Below are positions 1-11,276 of a stretch of DNA of 64,000 nucleotides, one piece after another. The notes under the pieces were generated by a model, which was not told where the DNA came from, did not search any database, and saw only the letters and a list, made by a program, of their open reading frames with translations. Positions within the stretch are counted from its first letter, which is position 1; each line of letters begins with the position of its first letter. Source of the stretch: Oasisia sp. SBJ-2009 (taxonomy: Eukaryota; Annelida; Polychaeta; Sabellida; Siboglinidae); the NCBI GenBank assembly GCA_964017155.1, contig OZ024861.1, positions 52,369,809-52,433,808 of the forward strand, in the 5' to 3' direction. Position numbers and translations under genes: made by a program.

Positions 1-770
1 CGACGGAAATTATTTCACTCAGTGTAGTGTGTTTCCTGTTATTCCCCAGGATGTTGTGTAGGAGAGTAGGACTTTGTCAAAAGCTTTGGCAAAATCAAAC
101 AGATTTGTGTTTATTTATGTTTTGTTGTCCATAACAGTCACCCAGTTTTTGACTACCTCAACGAGTCGTGATTTACAAGACAGTCCCGAGTCCTATATGG
201 AACAAATGTTATAAGGGGAGGATGTGATGTTTGTGCAGGTGTGCGAATGTTTGCCCGTAAGTGTGTGTGGTGTGCGTGCGTGCGTGCGTGCGTGCGTGCG
301 TGAGTGCGTGCGTACACTGAACACCAAATTAAAATTACCTCACGTAATGTTTAAAATATATATTCACAGCAATAATACTACAAAATAGCCGCTTTAATTC
401 TTGACGATTTTTCACGGTGATTGTTTATTGCCTCGCCTAGCTGCCACTAAACATTTCTTCTGCGCTGTTGGACATGACATCGAAAGCCGGCGGGAGGGGG
501 GTTGCCATTAAATATTTTGCTGACGATCCAAATTTTCATTAGCTCTTCAGACCATAATGCACGATGTTTCACCAGAATAAATATATATAGGCACCCTTCC
601 CTAAATATTGGAGAGGCTATGCCCCTATCCACTAAATATTGGAGAGGCTATGCCCCTATCCACTAAATAGCGGCTATAGGACACAGAACCCACCAATAAA
701 CCTCAAATTTGACGTCTCTCAATTCTTCAAACAGTGTATTACGACCCGTGACCTTTTTGTTGCCACATAT
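1..770. other. Intergenic stretch with small repeats
   Basis: I see no gene here. A (GCGT)n tract lies at about 271-312. A unit of about 31 bp reading CTAAATATTGGAGAGGCTAT and onward is present twice head to tail at about 601-665. The rest is AT-rich sequence without coding signals. Confidence 0.6.
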
Positions 771-839
771 ACTATTGCTCCTCCAAGCGCGACGTTGTTA
801 TGACTTGGTTCAGTAGAGTAAACACTTCAACAAGGACGG

Positions 840-1269
840 GCCTAATTGAAATGGCGGCCGCCGTGTTTCCTATGTGGGGCGAGCGAGTCATGCCGAGCGC
901 CGGCCGTGGCTCAGTCATCTCGGCAGCTGCCGCAGTCGGCCGCGGTGCTCTGTTCTCGCGGCGCCGAGTTCGACAGTCGGCCGAAGTCCGGGCGAATGAT
1001 GTTATTAATTCCGTAGAGACTTTTACTGCTGCGATCGATCGAAAGGCGTCATTATAAGCCAGGAACACACGTCAGTCCCGGCGGTTGCTAGCGGACTGTG
1101 AATGCGGGCAGGTCGGCTACGTTTGACCGCAGACGCAGACGTAGACGTAGACGGAAAGAGACTTCGCTGTTTGACCTGCGACTGCCCCGGGCTATTATAA
1201 ACTTTGGGACGTCGGTTGGTGACGTAGTCGGGATGGCGTCGAGTCTACTGTCGCGCTACACGGACCCAG
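840..1269 (+). promoter_or_regulatory. GC/CpG-rich patch with TATA-like box and possible first coding exon
   Basis: This 0.4-kb patch is much richer in GC and CpG than its AT-rich surroundings. A TATA-like string (CTATTATAAA, about 1191-1200) lies about 35 bp before an ATG at 1233. That ATG opens a 12-codon frame (MASSLLSRYTDP plus one base) ending at AG|GTATGT (1269/1270), a good 5' splice donor. I infer a promoter and first exon. It could serve the VWA gene downstream, but it ends in phase 1 while the first recognised VWA exon starts in phase 0, so at least one linking exon would be needed. I found none. Confidence 0.3.
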
Positions 1270-1329
1270 GTATGTGTCGACTTGTTGTAGTTCCGGGGTC
1301 ACAAGCCATTGCGTGGGTGTCACAGTAGG

Positions 1330-1950
1330 AAGTGCTGTGTTTTGGTGTACGCAGCCTGCTCAGTTACGTTCACTAGGAGCATGGACGCGACGCGACGTAT
1401 GTAGCGGGCCGAGTGAGGCTGATCTATGAATTGAATATCTCTTTCATTGAATGGATGCGACCTGCATGTGTGTGTTATTGTGACCGCTGTCTGTGGTCGC
1501 CCAGTGACAGTGGCCGGCTAAGTAGGTCGTGGGCGGCCGGCCCCTCGATCAACGATCAACGAGCGTGTATGCATGCATACATGCACGACTACGTGCATAT
1601 TAAAACACAATATATTATGCCCATAATGCCAACTGTGATGTTAATGCCACTATTATAGAGGCTGCACTTAATTAATCTATGTCAGGCTCTGTCAGTGTTC
1701 CGTACATTTAGTCTAGGGTCGACGTCCCCCGCGCCATGTATCGGTAGGCGTGCATAGCTCCCGTTACAGGCGTACAGCTCCCATAGTAAACAGCTCCTGT
1801 TATAGCCCTCGTTGTAAATAGCTCCCGCGGTGTCAATTTCTCCGTCGACGTTCGTTGTTCGTACTACCGTAGGGCACTGACTGTGCCGGTCCAGCGTCAC
1901 TAGACACATTTCTTGTTGATGACCCGGGTGTCAAAACGTTGATCGGTTAA
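1330..1950. other. Non-coding stretch
   Basis: No exon, repeat or RNA signal could be supported. At 1740-1830 there is a short degenerate repetition of a phrase like ATAGCTCCCGT (about 4 copies). Confidence 0.4.
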
Positions 1951-1975
1951 CTTTCGTGTGTCGGCACTACACCGA

Positions 1976-2028
1976 GCACGCGCGCGCGCGCGCGCGTTCG
2001 CTCGCTCGCTCTCGCTCGCTCGCTCGCT

Positions 2029-2088
<60 letters not shown>

Positions 2089-2113
2089 TGCACGCGCACA
2101 CACACGCACGCAC

Positions 2114-2168
<55 letters not shown>
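1976..2168. repeat. Compound microsatellite (CG)n, (CGCA)n, (CA)n
   Basis: A CG run is followed by CGCT/CGCA tetranucleotides and then about 25 CA dinucleotides. All open frames across it are low-complexity translations and are not genes. Confidence 0.95.
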
Positions 2169-2169
<1 letters not shown>

Positions 2170-2170
<1 letters not shown>

Positions 2171-4100
2171 ACGTTAATGTGATGTTACACGAGCGATTAA
2201 TCATTGATCGGCCAACACGATGTCGTGTAATATCGTTGTAGAAAAATCGGTCATGTAAACGTTATCGCAAGACAGATTAGTGTGACCAGTAATTTATGGC
2301 TATGTTTATGTTTGTGTCGCCACATTTGGGTCTCGGCCGACATTTCTATATACGTGCGAGACTAGTCAAATGTTGAGTGAAAATGTCAGTAACGAATACA
2401 TTGAACGTGTATATCTCATTATTATATATACTTTTAAGCCATGTAAAGAAATCCATGTTGAACAATTGGTAAACGTCTTCTTTCTACACTTTTTAGAGAC
2501 TGAAAATGAACAGAAATCCCAGAATGAGGCGAAATCGCTGGATGTCCGCCCTCACTGCTCGTGCATCAAAGACAGGGTGAGAGACAGAGACGGAGACATA
2601 GAGTAGAGACTAGAGACCTACCAGCCCCGTCCAGACGGCGGGTATAACCGATAGCCGATAGGCATCGAGATTAAGACGCATATGTCTTAATTTAGGTGCT
2701 TTTTTTATCTGGCTCACGTAGCTGGCTCACATATAAGTGATCGTAAATAATGCAGCCAATGTACAGCAAACGTATATTATATATAAGTATACACAAGATG
2801 GCCTAATAAAACACGGTAATGTGAAGACCGTGTCTATATAGCGCTCAGAGAAAACACACGATAGATGGCCAGGTGTGTCGTGTATGTGTATGTGTGTGAT
2901 GGTGTACGTATGTACACACTACACAGCCGATCCAGCGCTCTTATTCCCACGCTCTCTGCCAGCGAGATCACGCTAAGGAAACGTTCAGATTCCACACTAC
3001 GGAACTCTTCTTTATTGCGTTCACGTTATAATATGTTTTCCACATTGAAACTATTTTCAATAATAATACAAAACAGAAGAGAAATATATCACGAGTGCAA
3101 AACAAGACAAGATTCCTCCCATCCCTCCCCACTAGGGTCCGTGGCATTTCATTTGCGTTTTTTCGGTTCTCGGACTTGGAGGGCGGAACCCCAATGTCTG
3201 TCTAATATTATTTGGGGCATTGAGTTCCCTTAAGTGAGAATAAACTTGCAATTTTGCAGTTATGATTCTGTCATACTGACTCATACAATTGTCAAGTGAT
3301 TCGGCTATCTATTTCTGCGACATTCCCAAAGAATCCCTTGAAAGCGTATTGCCACCTCTACAACATGTTAGCACGCTCTCTGACCACTGGTTGAACGCGT
3401 TAGTTGAGTTAGCTGGGGCTACACGCGCGGCTGATTTCCCTGGGTGCACCGAAATGCGGTGAATAATAAAAAAAGGCGACGCTGGTTGATAAGTTGACAT
3501 ACGCAGACTCTAGACGTGTTGATTTGACAACTATTAATCAAGCACTACAACTGAACGCATTACTCTCAAAGGGCCCCATATATCCACGAGCAAAGTACAT
3601 ATGGTGACTGGTGACAGGAAAATCAATGACAACAGTCGCCATCATTAAAGTTTCGACAACACTAGCTGAATACTGCATAATTGTCGATGTTTTGTTTTAA
3701 TCAAAAGCGATCTCAGAATACGAAACATTGCTATATATATAACAATGGATGAATAATGCATAATGAAATGGCGAAATTGGAATACCCTATGATGAAGTTC
3801 TGCGAATTAAACGATGTATACATAATGCCACACGATAAGCTAATTGTATACAACGCGGTTTACAGGGATGTTAACGTTTTCATCATAGACGACTCAGTCC
3901 TTCGGGGCCAAACGTTTAGGAATTAACCAAAGACCCCACGAATAGGACGTAAAGCCCACACCTGTCTACATGTTTTTTAAATATCCCATATAGATATGTT
4001 CATATTTTCACACTTCACGGGTTAAATCAGTTGGCGGGGACGTAAAAGGTAATGTGCGCGAAATACGTAATCTAAATGTAAGTAAAGATAAGTTTTTATA
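2170..4100. other. Non-coding stretch, nothing recognised
   Basis: AT-rich sequence with short frames only. No domain, splice-bordered exon or RNA gene is supported. Confidence 0.4.
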
Positions 4101-4102
4101 AT

Positions 4103-4412
4103 ATTATAGCACAGTATCCAATCCTCAGGATTTCTCAAAGCGCTTTACACTTTACTCCCTGGCAGACCTGTTCAATCAGACATCACCTCGGCTTCTCCGG
4201 GAAGCATTCATCCACGCGACAATTAATTCGTGAAGACTATTCGTATGCAAATATTCACCACTGTCTACAACTAGATACTCATGTATACAGCAGAGTGAAC
4301 TGGAGCAGTGTAGAGTATTGTCCAAGGTTTTACATGGCAGCGCATGATTCGAACCCGGGTCCTTTTAGTCGAGAGTCCGATTATCTATCTACCCCTAAAC
4401 CACTGCACGACT
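4103..4412 (-). mobile_element. tRNA-derived SINE copy
   Basis: On the minus strand the head (about 4412 to 4340) looks like a tRNA: an A-box-like GTGGTTTAGGGG, then CCCGGGTTCGAATC, a near-perfect B box (pol III promoter). A unique body follows, and a tail with the phrase AAAGCGCTTTGAG. A second copy in the same orientation lies at 37470-37740 and shares the tail, body and B box. This composition defines a tRNA-derived SINE. It is not a functional tRNA because the acceptor stem and fold are not preserved. Tail-like phrases also occur near 50010 (plus strand) and 35890 (minus strand). Confidence 0.75.
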
Positions 4413-4434
4413 ACGTGTTGCGCTTCTGGCAAAT

Positions 4435-5131
4435 ACAGTACGTCTGACACGGCCATGTAGTACGCCTGACGCGGTCACGTGGTACGTCTGACACGGCCAC
4501 GTAGTACGTCTGACATGGCCATGTAGTACGCCTGACACGGTCACGTGGTACGTCTGACACGGCCACATGGTACGTCTGACACGGCCACATGGTACGTCTG
4601 ACACGGCCATGTAGTACGCCTGACACGGTCACGTGGTACGTCTGACGGTACGTCTGACACGGCCACGTGGTACGTCTGACACGGCCACATGGTACGTCTG
4701 ACACGGCCACGTGGTACGTCTGACACGGCCACGTAGTACGTCTGACACGGCCACATGGTACGTCTGACACGGCCACGTGGTACGTCTGACACGGCCACGT
4801 GGTACGTCTGACACGGCCACATGGTACGTCTGACACGGCCACATGGTACGTCTGACACGGCCACGTGGTACGTCTGACACGGCCACGTAGTACGTCTGAC
4901 ACGGCCACGTAGTACGTTTGACACGGTCACGTGGTACGTCTGACATGGCCATGTAGTACGTCTGACACGGCCACGTAGTACGTCTGACATGGCCATGTAG
5001 TACGCCTGACACGGTCACGTGGTACGTCTGACATGGCCATGTAGTACGCCTGACACGGTCACGTGGTACGTTTGACATGGCCATGTAGTACGCCTGACAC
5101 GGTCACGTGGTACGTTTGACATGGCCACATT
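4435..5131. repeat. 22-bp minisatellite, about 31 copies
   Basis: The consensus unit is about ACGGCCACGTGGTACGTCTG plus AC. Most variation sits in the central CACGTG, which alternates with CACATG, CATGTA and TCACGTGG. One unit is truncated at about 4645. Minus-strand frames of about 150-165 codons run through it, but they only translate the repeat. Confidence 0.97.
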
Positions 5132-5760
5132 GTATTAAAATGTAAAAGGTCGTCGCTGTATCGCGGTGCAATGCACAAAGAAGATGCCCCAGTCGCCAAA
5201 ACCATATTCCATATTACATTACACTATGCATTTACGACGCGGGAACCGTTATTCCGTTGTCAAAGAAATACCTCCAGACACAGTTAGTGACGTCAGAACT
5301 ACATCATGTAGGCCTACTCAGATTCTGACCAAAAAAATTGAGTAACTTTATGTAAAACACAACATTAATGACAAACAGTTGGGAGGTATGACAGGGACTT
5401 GGTCGTCTGAAGTGCGTCACAAGTGGCAGGACGCCACCGTTGACTTGTAACGGACACTTTGTGGGACGGCTGCTTCTGTCCACTACTACAAAGTCTCTGA
5501 TAAAAATAATCAGCTTATTCTAATAATAAATATAGCCAGACTAGGGTGCGATAAGGGAAGGGGACGAATAACCGTTAGGAAAGGGAGAGAATATTGTGGG
5601 GCACGGAAAGAAGTCAAAAGGGTGTAGAGGAAACCAGAAGGAACAGGAGAGATGCACTGTGGGTGCCGAGAGCAGCGCGGTGAGAGGGCGAGTGGATGTA
5701 AGTAGGCACACGGGACAGATCTATTTTACCACGGCAATAGACGCAACCTATGGTTTTATT
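5132..5760. other. Non-coding stretch
   Basis: No exon or repeat is supported. Purine-rich around 5550-5650. Confidence 0.4.
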
Positions 5761-5767
5761 CGCTGCA

Positions 5768-6110
5768 GTAGGTATTGTGTGAGCTGTGTTCTACTGTGGT
5801 AAATGGACGCTAGCTGTGGATTGTGGCATGCAGGTGAACATGTTATGGGAGTTGTGTTCTACTGTGGTAAATGGACGCGAACTGTGTATTGTGGTTGGGG
5901 CATGCAGGTGAACGTGCTCTGGGAGCTGTGTTCTGCTGTGGTAAATGGACTCTAGCTGTGGATTGTCACTTGCAGGTGAACGTGCTATGAGAGCTGTCTT
6001 CTGCTGTGGTAAATGGACTCTAGCTGTGGATTGTGGCATGCAGATGAACGTGTTGTGTGAGCTGTGTTCTACTGTGGTAAGTGGACTCTAGCTGTGGATT
6101 GTGACTTCAG
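5768..6110 (+). repeat. 67-74-bp tandem repeat carrying 3' splice-site copies
   Basis: Each unit contains an acceptor-like GCAG (TTCAG in the last unit), then 33 bases homologous to the first bases of the VWA exon at 6111, then a donor-like GTAAAT or GTAAGT. Exon-like segments start at 5834, 5908, 5976 and 6044, and the real exon at 6111 is the fifth copy. A partial unit starts at about 5768. The copy at 5976 has an in-frame TGA. The copy at 6044 begins with ATG and ends at a consensus GTAAGT. The array therefore abuts, and includes, the exon's own splice acceptor. Confidence 0.85.
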
Positions 6111-6407
6111 GTGAACGTGCTCTGGGAGCTGTGTTCCGTCGACTCTCCGCCCCCCGCCTCCGACACCCCGGACAGTCGCCGTGCCCCGGACACGCCCCGC
6201 CCCCGCCTCGTGTGTGTGCTGGACGCCAGTCTCAGCATGCGCGAGTCGTACGGCCCGGACGAACGACTCTCGAAGATTGACCGCGTCAAGATCTTCGCGC
6301 AGCTGCTCGTGAAGACGATGAGCAGTGACGACTGGCTCGGCCTCGTCACGTACGGCACGGACGCCAGGGTCGTGCTGCCGCTGACGAAACTCACGGACGA
6401 AGTGAAG
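6111..6407 (+). CDS. VWA gene, exon with MIDAS motif 1
   Basis: 99 codons, entered at CAG|GTG and left at AAG|GTGAGG (phase 0). It opens with VNVLWELCSVDS, a Pro-rich linker and then LVCVLDASLSM, the first strand of the VWA fold with the metal-binding DxSxS. The first 33 bases are the last copy of the upstream tandem repeat. The frame is fixed by the following exons, so the initial GTG is a valine codon inside the gene and not a start. Confidence 0.85.
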
Positions 6408-8960
6408 GTGAGGACATGCAGAGGTCGGGTAAAGAGACAGATAATGTAGATAAGCTTATTATATCGCTAGTTTATAGTTGGATTGTACTTGTATATTCAC
6501 AGTAGTCAACAATTCCACACAATATCAAACTGTCATACAACGGCAAAACGTCTTATTAAAATAATCATAACAACTGTATATAATAAAATTAAAGCATGTA
6601 GGTTAAAAAGTTACATTTAGCTTAAAGAGTATTCAAGAAATAAAAAAAAAAATTGTAAAATAAAAAAGTTTTTTATAACGATTTGTTTTCGCCCTTGGTA
6701 TTGGTAACTCGTTGTATGACCTCACGGTACGCTTTTATGGGACATTTCGACCATTTGATGATACCGGATTTAGTTTGTGGTGACGAAGCTTCATTTTTTA
6801 GCAGAATACGAGTAAGAGAATTCTCTATTTCATGGTGGGTGGGTGGAACGGAAATGGGAAAGAAAGGACGTGAAGGGAGAAGTTCAGGAAGAGGGAGGGG
6901 TGAGGGAAAGATAAACTAATTATTAAAACCCCAAACACCGCTGAAGAATGCCAAAAACAAGTTACGTAACCCTACACAAATGTGTCGTTTTACAAGTTAT
7001 ACCAATGAGAAAGTAGTCCGAAAGTACCAGTCTACATTTTTGCTGAAGCAATTTTGATAAATCTAGCTACAAAGTCTCGTCCCGCAGGAGAAGGCCGTGA
7101 AGGCGATTGACGAGATCTCGGCCAACGGCCCGACCAACATCTCGGCCGGCGTGTCTGCCGCTATCGACCAGTTCAGAGCCGACTTCAAACGGAGGTGAAT
7201 TCACGACACAGTTAACGCACGTGCGCTCAAACACACACACAAGCACGCGTACACGCACGCACATGTATGCCTTTCGTGTCCATTGCCAAACGACGTAATT
7301 TCGAATCTGGTAGTCGACAATATACAATTAATCCTTTGTAAACACAGGTTGGTAGGTCGGAGTATTCGCACAAACCTCATCCGCGGGTTTGTTTTACAAC
7401 AACTACAAAATAACATCGTAACGTTTGTCAGCCAGTTTCAAATGGCTCAGAATGATTCGACATTGAAGTGAAACAGTTGACAGTTTAGCTATTTGACATA
7501 TTTGGCAATATATGGGCTAAAGACGTTGAAAAGTAGAAACAGACAGTTGCATCAAGGTGTTTATCTTAAATAACCAAGCCTAAGCTGAAAATGCCTAGAC
7601 CTAATTTCGTTTTCTACAGACACAACACATAAAATGTTACGCGCGCACTATATATTAAAACGTTTTATGAGGTCGTAAAATATACAGATGATATTAGTTT
7701 TGTAATATATTTGTTTCCCACATAGTCGGTTCTACGACGACAACGTGCTGTTGTTCACGGACGGCATGCCGACTGTCGGCGTCACTGAACCGGAAGCACT
7801 CGTCGAGGAGATCCGCAATAAAATCGCCTCCCTGCGCGAAGAGTGCTACTACACGTCCGACTACACGGTGCGCTTCATGGCGGCGTCCACGGGTGGCTTC
7901 CTGTCGGACGTCGCGCACAAGATCGGCCAGACGTTCGGCAGTGACGCCATGTACTACCTCGACCAGTCGAACCTGCTCGAGCTCGGCCTGGTGCAGCCGC
8001 TCGTGCTGAGACAGACCTGCTTCCTCTCGCACGTCGAGGTCGGCGTGCGCGCGCTCAACGGCGTGACGCTGGACAAGGAGCGCATGCGCAGCGAGTACCG
8101 CCAGAACGTGTCGCGCGTGCGCAGTGAGCAGGTGGAGGACGACGCGACGACCTTGTACTACATCTACGACGTGGCGGTCGACGTGCCTCGGGTCATCAAC
8201 TGCTGCCTCGTGATCCCGCAGAAGAAGAAGCGCGCACTCAAGAAGAAGGACGTTCTGCGCATACAGGTGAAACTGAAATGTCTTAAATCAAATCGAATCA
8301 ATCAAATTTTATATGGCAACAATGTTGTATACAAAACTTCTGTCTTATAAGTATCATCGGATTGCCGAGTTCAGAGGCGCACTGAAACAACAGCGTTAGT
8401 TAATGTCGAGATCGGTGTGTATGCAGTTGAAGACGTACGCTAAGCCACGAAATGAATCGACCATGATGAGACCACCCCACCTCACACGCCGTCGTATGGG
8501 TGATTTGCCGAGTGCACTGAACAACGGAAACGATTCATCCTCCTTCCATCTATAGTTATCTAAATAACTTAGGCCAAAATCTTTCTGCATGTTTCGGTCC
8601 CATAATCCTGAATCATCTAACATTCCACGGGAACTGGAATTGAATGGAATTTGCCCAACATCTTGTCTCCTTCTGTCGAAATTCGCGAGCACATCGCTCT
8701 GTGGCCACTGGGCAAAGCACACCGTTGTCGTGCGGGCGCGCACAGGAAGGACCGACAAAACACGTGTCTACTTCATATGTTCCTAGGAAAAATTAAGCAC
8801 TGAATGGGCTATATTATCTTCAGAAGCGAGCTCTACTAAGTTAATTACCAATAAATATAATAATAATACAATTTATTTGTATAACGCCCGAATCAATAAT
8901 ATTGCTCTCATGCGCTTTACATATATGTACAAGTAGTAGCTAAAATTGGATGATAAATTA

Positions 8961-9019
<59 letters not shown>

Positions 9020-11276
9020 AACATTAGAAATATAAGCCTATACATGAAACAGTAAAATAAAATAACACAGTCGTTACATTACTTATTATTCCTCAGTATG
9101 AAAAAAAGTACATGATTAAAAAATAACATAGCTAATCTATCATAAAAAATCATATTAAAATGCTAATAATGATACATATCCAATTATATTCACCACGACT
9201 GTGTTATAAATCGTCTGCCATTTGCCGCCAGTTGAAGTACCGAGACAAGAGTCAGGCGGTGCGGACGACGGAGCGGACGGTGAGTTACCGGGAGCTCGTG
9301 CGTAAGGAGAAGCACAACGTGCAGACGGAGACGGCGCTGGCCCTGACACACGAGGCCGCCTCCGTGGCTCACCGCTGTCTGGTCGAGGCGGCGCACCTAC
9401 TGCGCAAGCTGGACAGGCAGGGCGCGCAGAAACTGATGCAGGTGACTACTCCACATGGCCGTCTCGTCTCGTGCTTGATGTTTCCGTATTTGTGATAGGA
9501 TATTCTATGTAAAGCGTATGATTTTCTTATAAAGCACAACACGTTGGTAAGAACTATCTGTAGCATTATTCTTCCGAGTGGCACCGCCCTCTAGATAACT
9601 AAATATTGATGGTGCTGTAGACCTACTTCTGTAGTCCATCTGATGTGACAAACTATGGCTGAATCGTGCGTTTCATGACATTTGGGACACACATACGGTA
9701 TATAAAAACAAAAATATTTGATTACAGGGCCATCTCCAATTTAGCTTTGGAAGGCGTTGGCGGCCATTTTCAAGATGGCTGCCCAAAACTTATTTTCCCC
9801 ATATCTTAATAACTGCGTCACCCAGAGGCCAGAGCAGTAATTTTGGTCCAAAACATAGTCTTCGAGGTCACTGATTTCAAGTGGGTTAGTTTTGACCTTT
9901 ATCAAACAGATGTGGAATATAGTCGCATATGCTATGCATTGATACCTGTTTGACTGGCATTCTAATCTTACCTGTACTTTACCTAATAGTCTGGATTCAT
10001 ACTAATATGGGGACCAGGGCTTTTGCTGTGGGTGCGCCTACTCTATGGAATATGCTTCCTTCTAGCGTGAAATCAGTTGAAAATATTGCTAAATTCCGTC
10101 GTCATTTAAAAACATATCTGTACAATCTGGCCTATCCACCATAGCTCCCTGGCGCATCAATCAATCTGATGACAACTTGATTTGTTTACCGACTATGAGA
10201 TCGATTAATCCTTTTTGTTTTGATGCGCCTCTGAGCTTGGTTTCTAAGGATATAGGCGCAATAGAAGTTAACTAATTATTATTATTATTCGTGAAAATGT
10301 TCATCAAGTTGGCAGTATATTATTCCAAACACTTTTCATAATTAAACAACTAGCAATGTTTACTTACTTCTACGTTTCGACCACCATCGGCCGCCTTCTT
10401 CGGGAACTGAATGTTCAGTGGTCACTGCTCGCTAGATGGCGTGGCGAGCAGAGCAGTTTGTGCTGTCTCTCGCCACGTATCTGGCTTCAATGTGTAGGCA
10501 CTTTTTAAGTTTTTCATCGGCACTAGGATATTATTTTATGGTGGCAATTTAGAACATAGCTGCACTGAATCATGTATAATATATTTGTAATTGGTGTTAT
10601 ATTTTGCTACAACTTCAAGCCTCTAGGTTCGTGAGTATACATGTGGAATAGGAAAAGCGTAAAATTGTGGTAATGGTAGTAGCAGTAGTAGATTGCATTA
10701 TTAAACCATTTATAATAATAAACATACCTAACTGATTTAATCCGACAGCGCGCTGTTGACGACATCCGGGACCTTGGCGAGTACCAGAAGGAGACGCTGC
10801 ACGCGAGCGAGGCGGCCCAGGAGGAGATGTCGGAGCACTTGGAGGCGATCGTCACGAACCTGGAGGCGTGCTCCCAACAAGTGGGCAACATCGCCGTAAA
10901 CTGGGACGAGTCGTGGGCGCGGCTGTCGGCCATGGCCACCTCCTTCTCCCGGCGTTCCCCGCCCGCCTACGGGGTCTTTGTCGACGACACCAAGCTCTTC
11001 TCGTCGGCTGCCGTCAACGCGAGACTTCACGAGATCTGCTACGACCTGAAGGAGATCTACAGCGCGATGGGGCTGGCGACTGGGGCCCTGGACGACCGCC
11101 AGACGCGACTGGAGCCGCCGCCGCCGACGCCGCCCGAGAAACTCATCGCGGACGACTTCGACTTCGCCGACGGCATGACGCTACTGGTCGGTCGCCTGGG
11201 CCAGGCAGTGGACAGCGGCAAGGGAAGCAACCGTGTTGATGACTCGACACCAAGTAAACTGGAACAGTGCGCATGA
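6111..11276 (+). CDS. VWA-domain protein gene, five exons, 5' partial
   Basis: Five exons (6111-6407, 7088-7194, 7726-8266, 9232-9441, 10749-11276) join in one frame of 560 codons plus stop. The introns have phases 0, 2, 0, 0, and every border is GT/AG. The product has a complete VWA fold: the MIDAS motif DASLS (residues 38-42 of the visible part), the second MIDAS loop with GPTNISAG, and the third with FTDGMPT. VWA domains bind a divalent metal and a protein ligand through these loops. A beta-rich region and a charged helical tail follow, as in secreted or cytosolic VWA proteins of the plant WAV3 and bacterial types. I see no TM segment in the visible part. Partner and pathway are unknown. 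The N-terminus is missing. The next gene, on the other strand, converges with it. Confidence 0.85.
7088..7194 (+). CDS. VWA gene, exon with MIDAS motif 2
   Basis: Begins EKAVKAIDEISANG and carries TNISAG, the Thr-containing second metal loop of VWA domains. Entered at CCCGCAG, left at AG|GTGAAT in phase 2. The split codon AG+T is completed by the exon at 7726. Confidence 0.85.
7726..8266 (+). CDS. VWA gene, large exon with MIDAS motif 3
   Basis: After the split codon it reads RFYDDNVLLFTDGMPTVGV, strand 4 of the VWA fold with the third metal-loop Asp. It continues through the end of the VWA domain into a beta-rich region, ending KKKRALKKKDVLRIQ before CAG|GTGAAA (phase 0). Entered at ACATAG. 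It is strongly GC-rich compared with the introns on both sides. Confidence 0.88.
8267..9231 (+). other. VWA gene intron 3
   Basis: AT-rich intron with an (AT)n run at about 8967-9007 and a short sequence at 8855-8930 that resembles the tails of the local SINE family (ATAATAATA followed by TGCGCTTTACA). No alternative exon is recognised. Confidence 0.6.
9232..9441 (+). CDS. VWA gene, exon 4 (helical)
   Basis: 70 codons, phase 0 on both sides (CGCCAG before, CAG|GTGACT after). Rich in Glu, Lys, Arg and Ala (ETALALTHEAASVAHRC, LLRKLDRQGAQ) and probably helical. No named domain recognised. Confidence 0.8.
9442..10748 (+). other. VWA gene intron 4 with transposon debris
   Basis: Holds one copy (about 9655-9905) of a dispersed repeat also present at about 56670-57100, with the phrase GGCGGCCATTTTCAAGATGG. 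It also holds a LINE 3' end (about 9925-10290) and unassigned sequence to the acceptor at 10748. Confidence 0.6.
9925..10290 (+). mobile_element. LINE 3'-end fragment
   Basis: The frame ending at 10144 contains GTRAFAVGAPTLWNMLPSS and FRRHLKTYLYNLAYPP, the usual C-terminus of CR1/L2-like reverse transcriptases. A short 3' UTR and an (ATT)n tail at about 10275-10290 follow. It is 5'-truncated and has no RT core. Confidence 0.75.
10749..11276 (+). CDS. VWA gene, terminal coding exon
   Basis: 175 codons and the TGA stop at 11274-11276. It begins RAVDDIRDLGEYQKETLHAS, a charged helical segment that may form a coiled coil, and ends with a Pro-rich stretch (LEPPPPTPPEKL) and a short acidic/Ser tail. 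A variant polyadenylation signal ATTAAA lies at about 11342-11347. Entered at CCGACAG in phase 0. Confidence 0.85.
   Translation, partial: RAVDDIRDLGEYQKETLHASEAAQEEMSEHLEAIVTNLEACSQQVGNIAVNWDESWARLSAMATSFSRRSPPAYGVFVDDTKLFSSAAVNARLHEICYDLKEIYSAMGLATGALDDRQTRLEPPPPTPPEKLIADDFDFADGMTLLVGRLGQAVDSGKGSNRVDDSTPSKLEQCA

Noticed and set aside
4340..4412. tRNA gene on the minus strand
   Set aside because: The B box is good, but it belongs to a dispersed element (second copy at 37470) and no complete cloverleaf is seen.
10340..10420. Penelope-like element end (ACGTTTCGACCACCATCGGC)
   Set aside because: The phrase recalls such element ends, but no GIY-YIG or RT sequence is nearby, so I could not support it.
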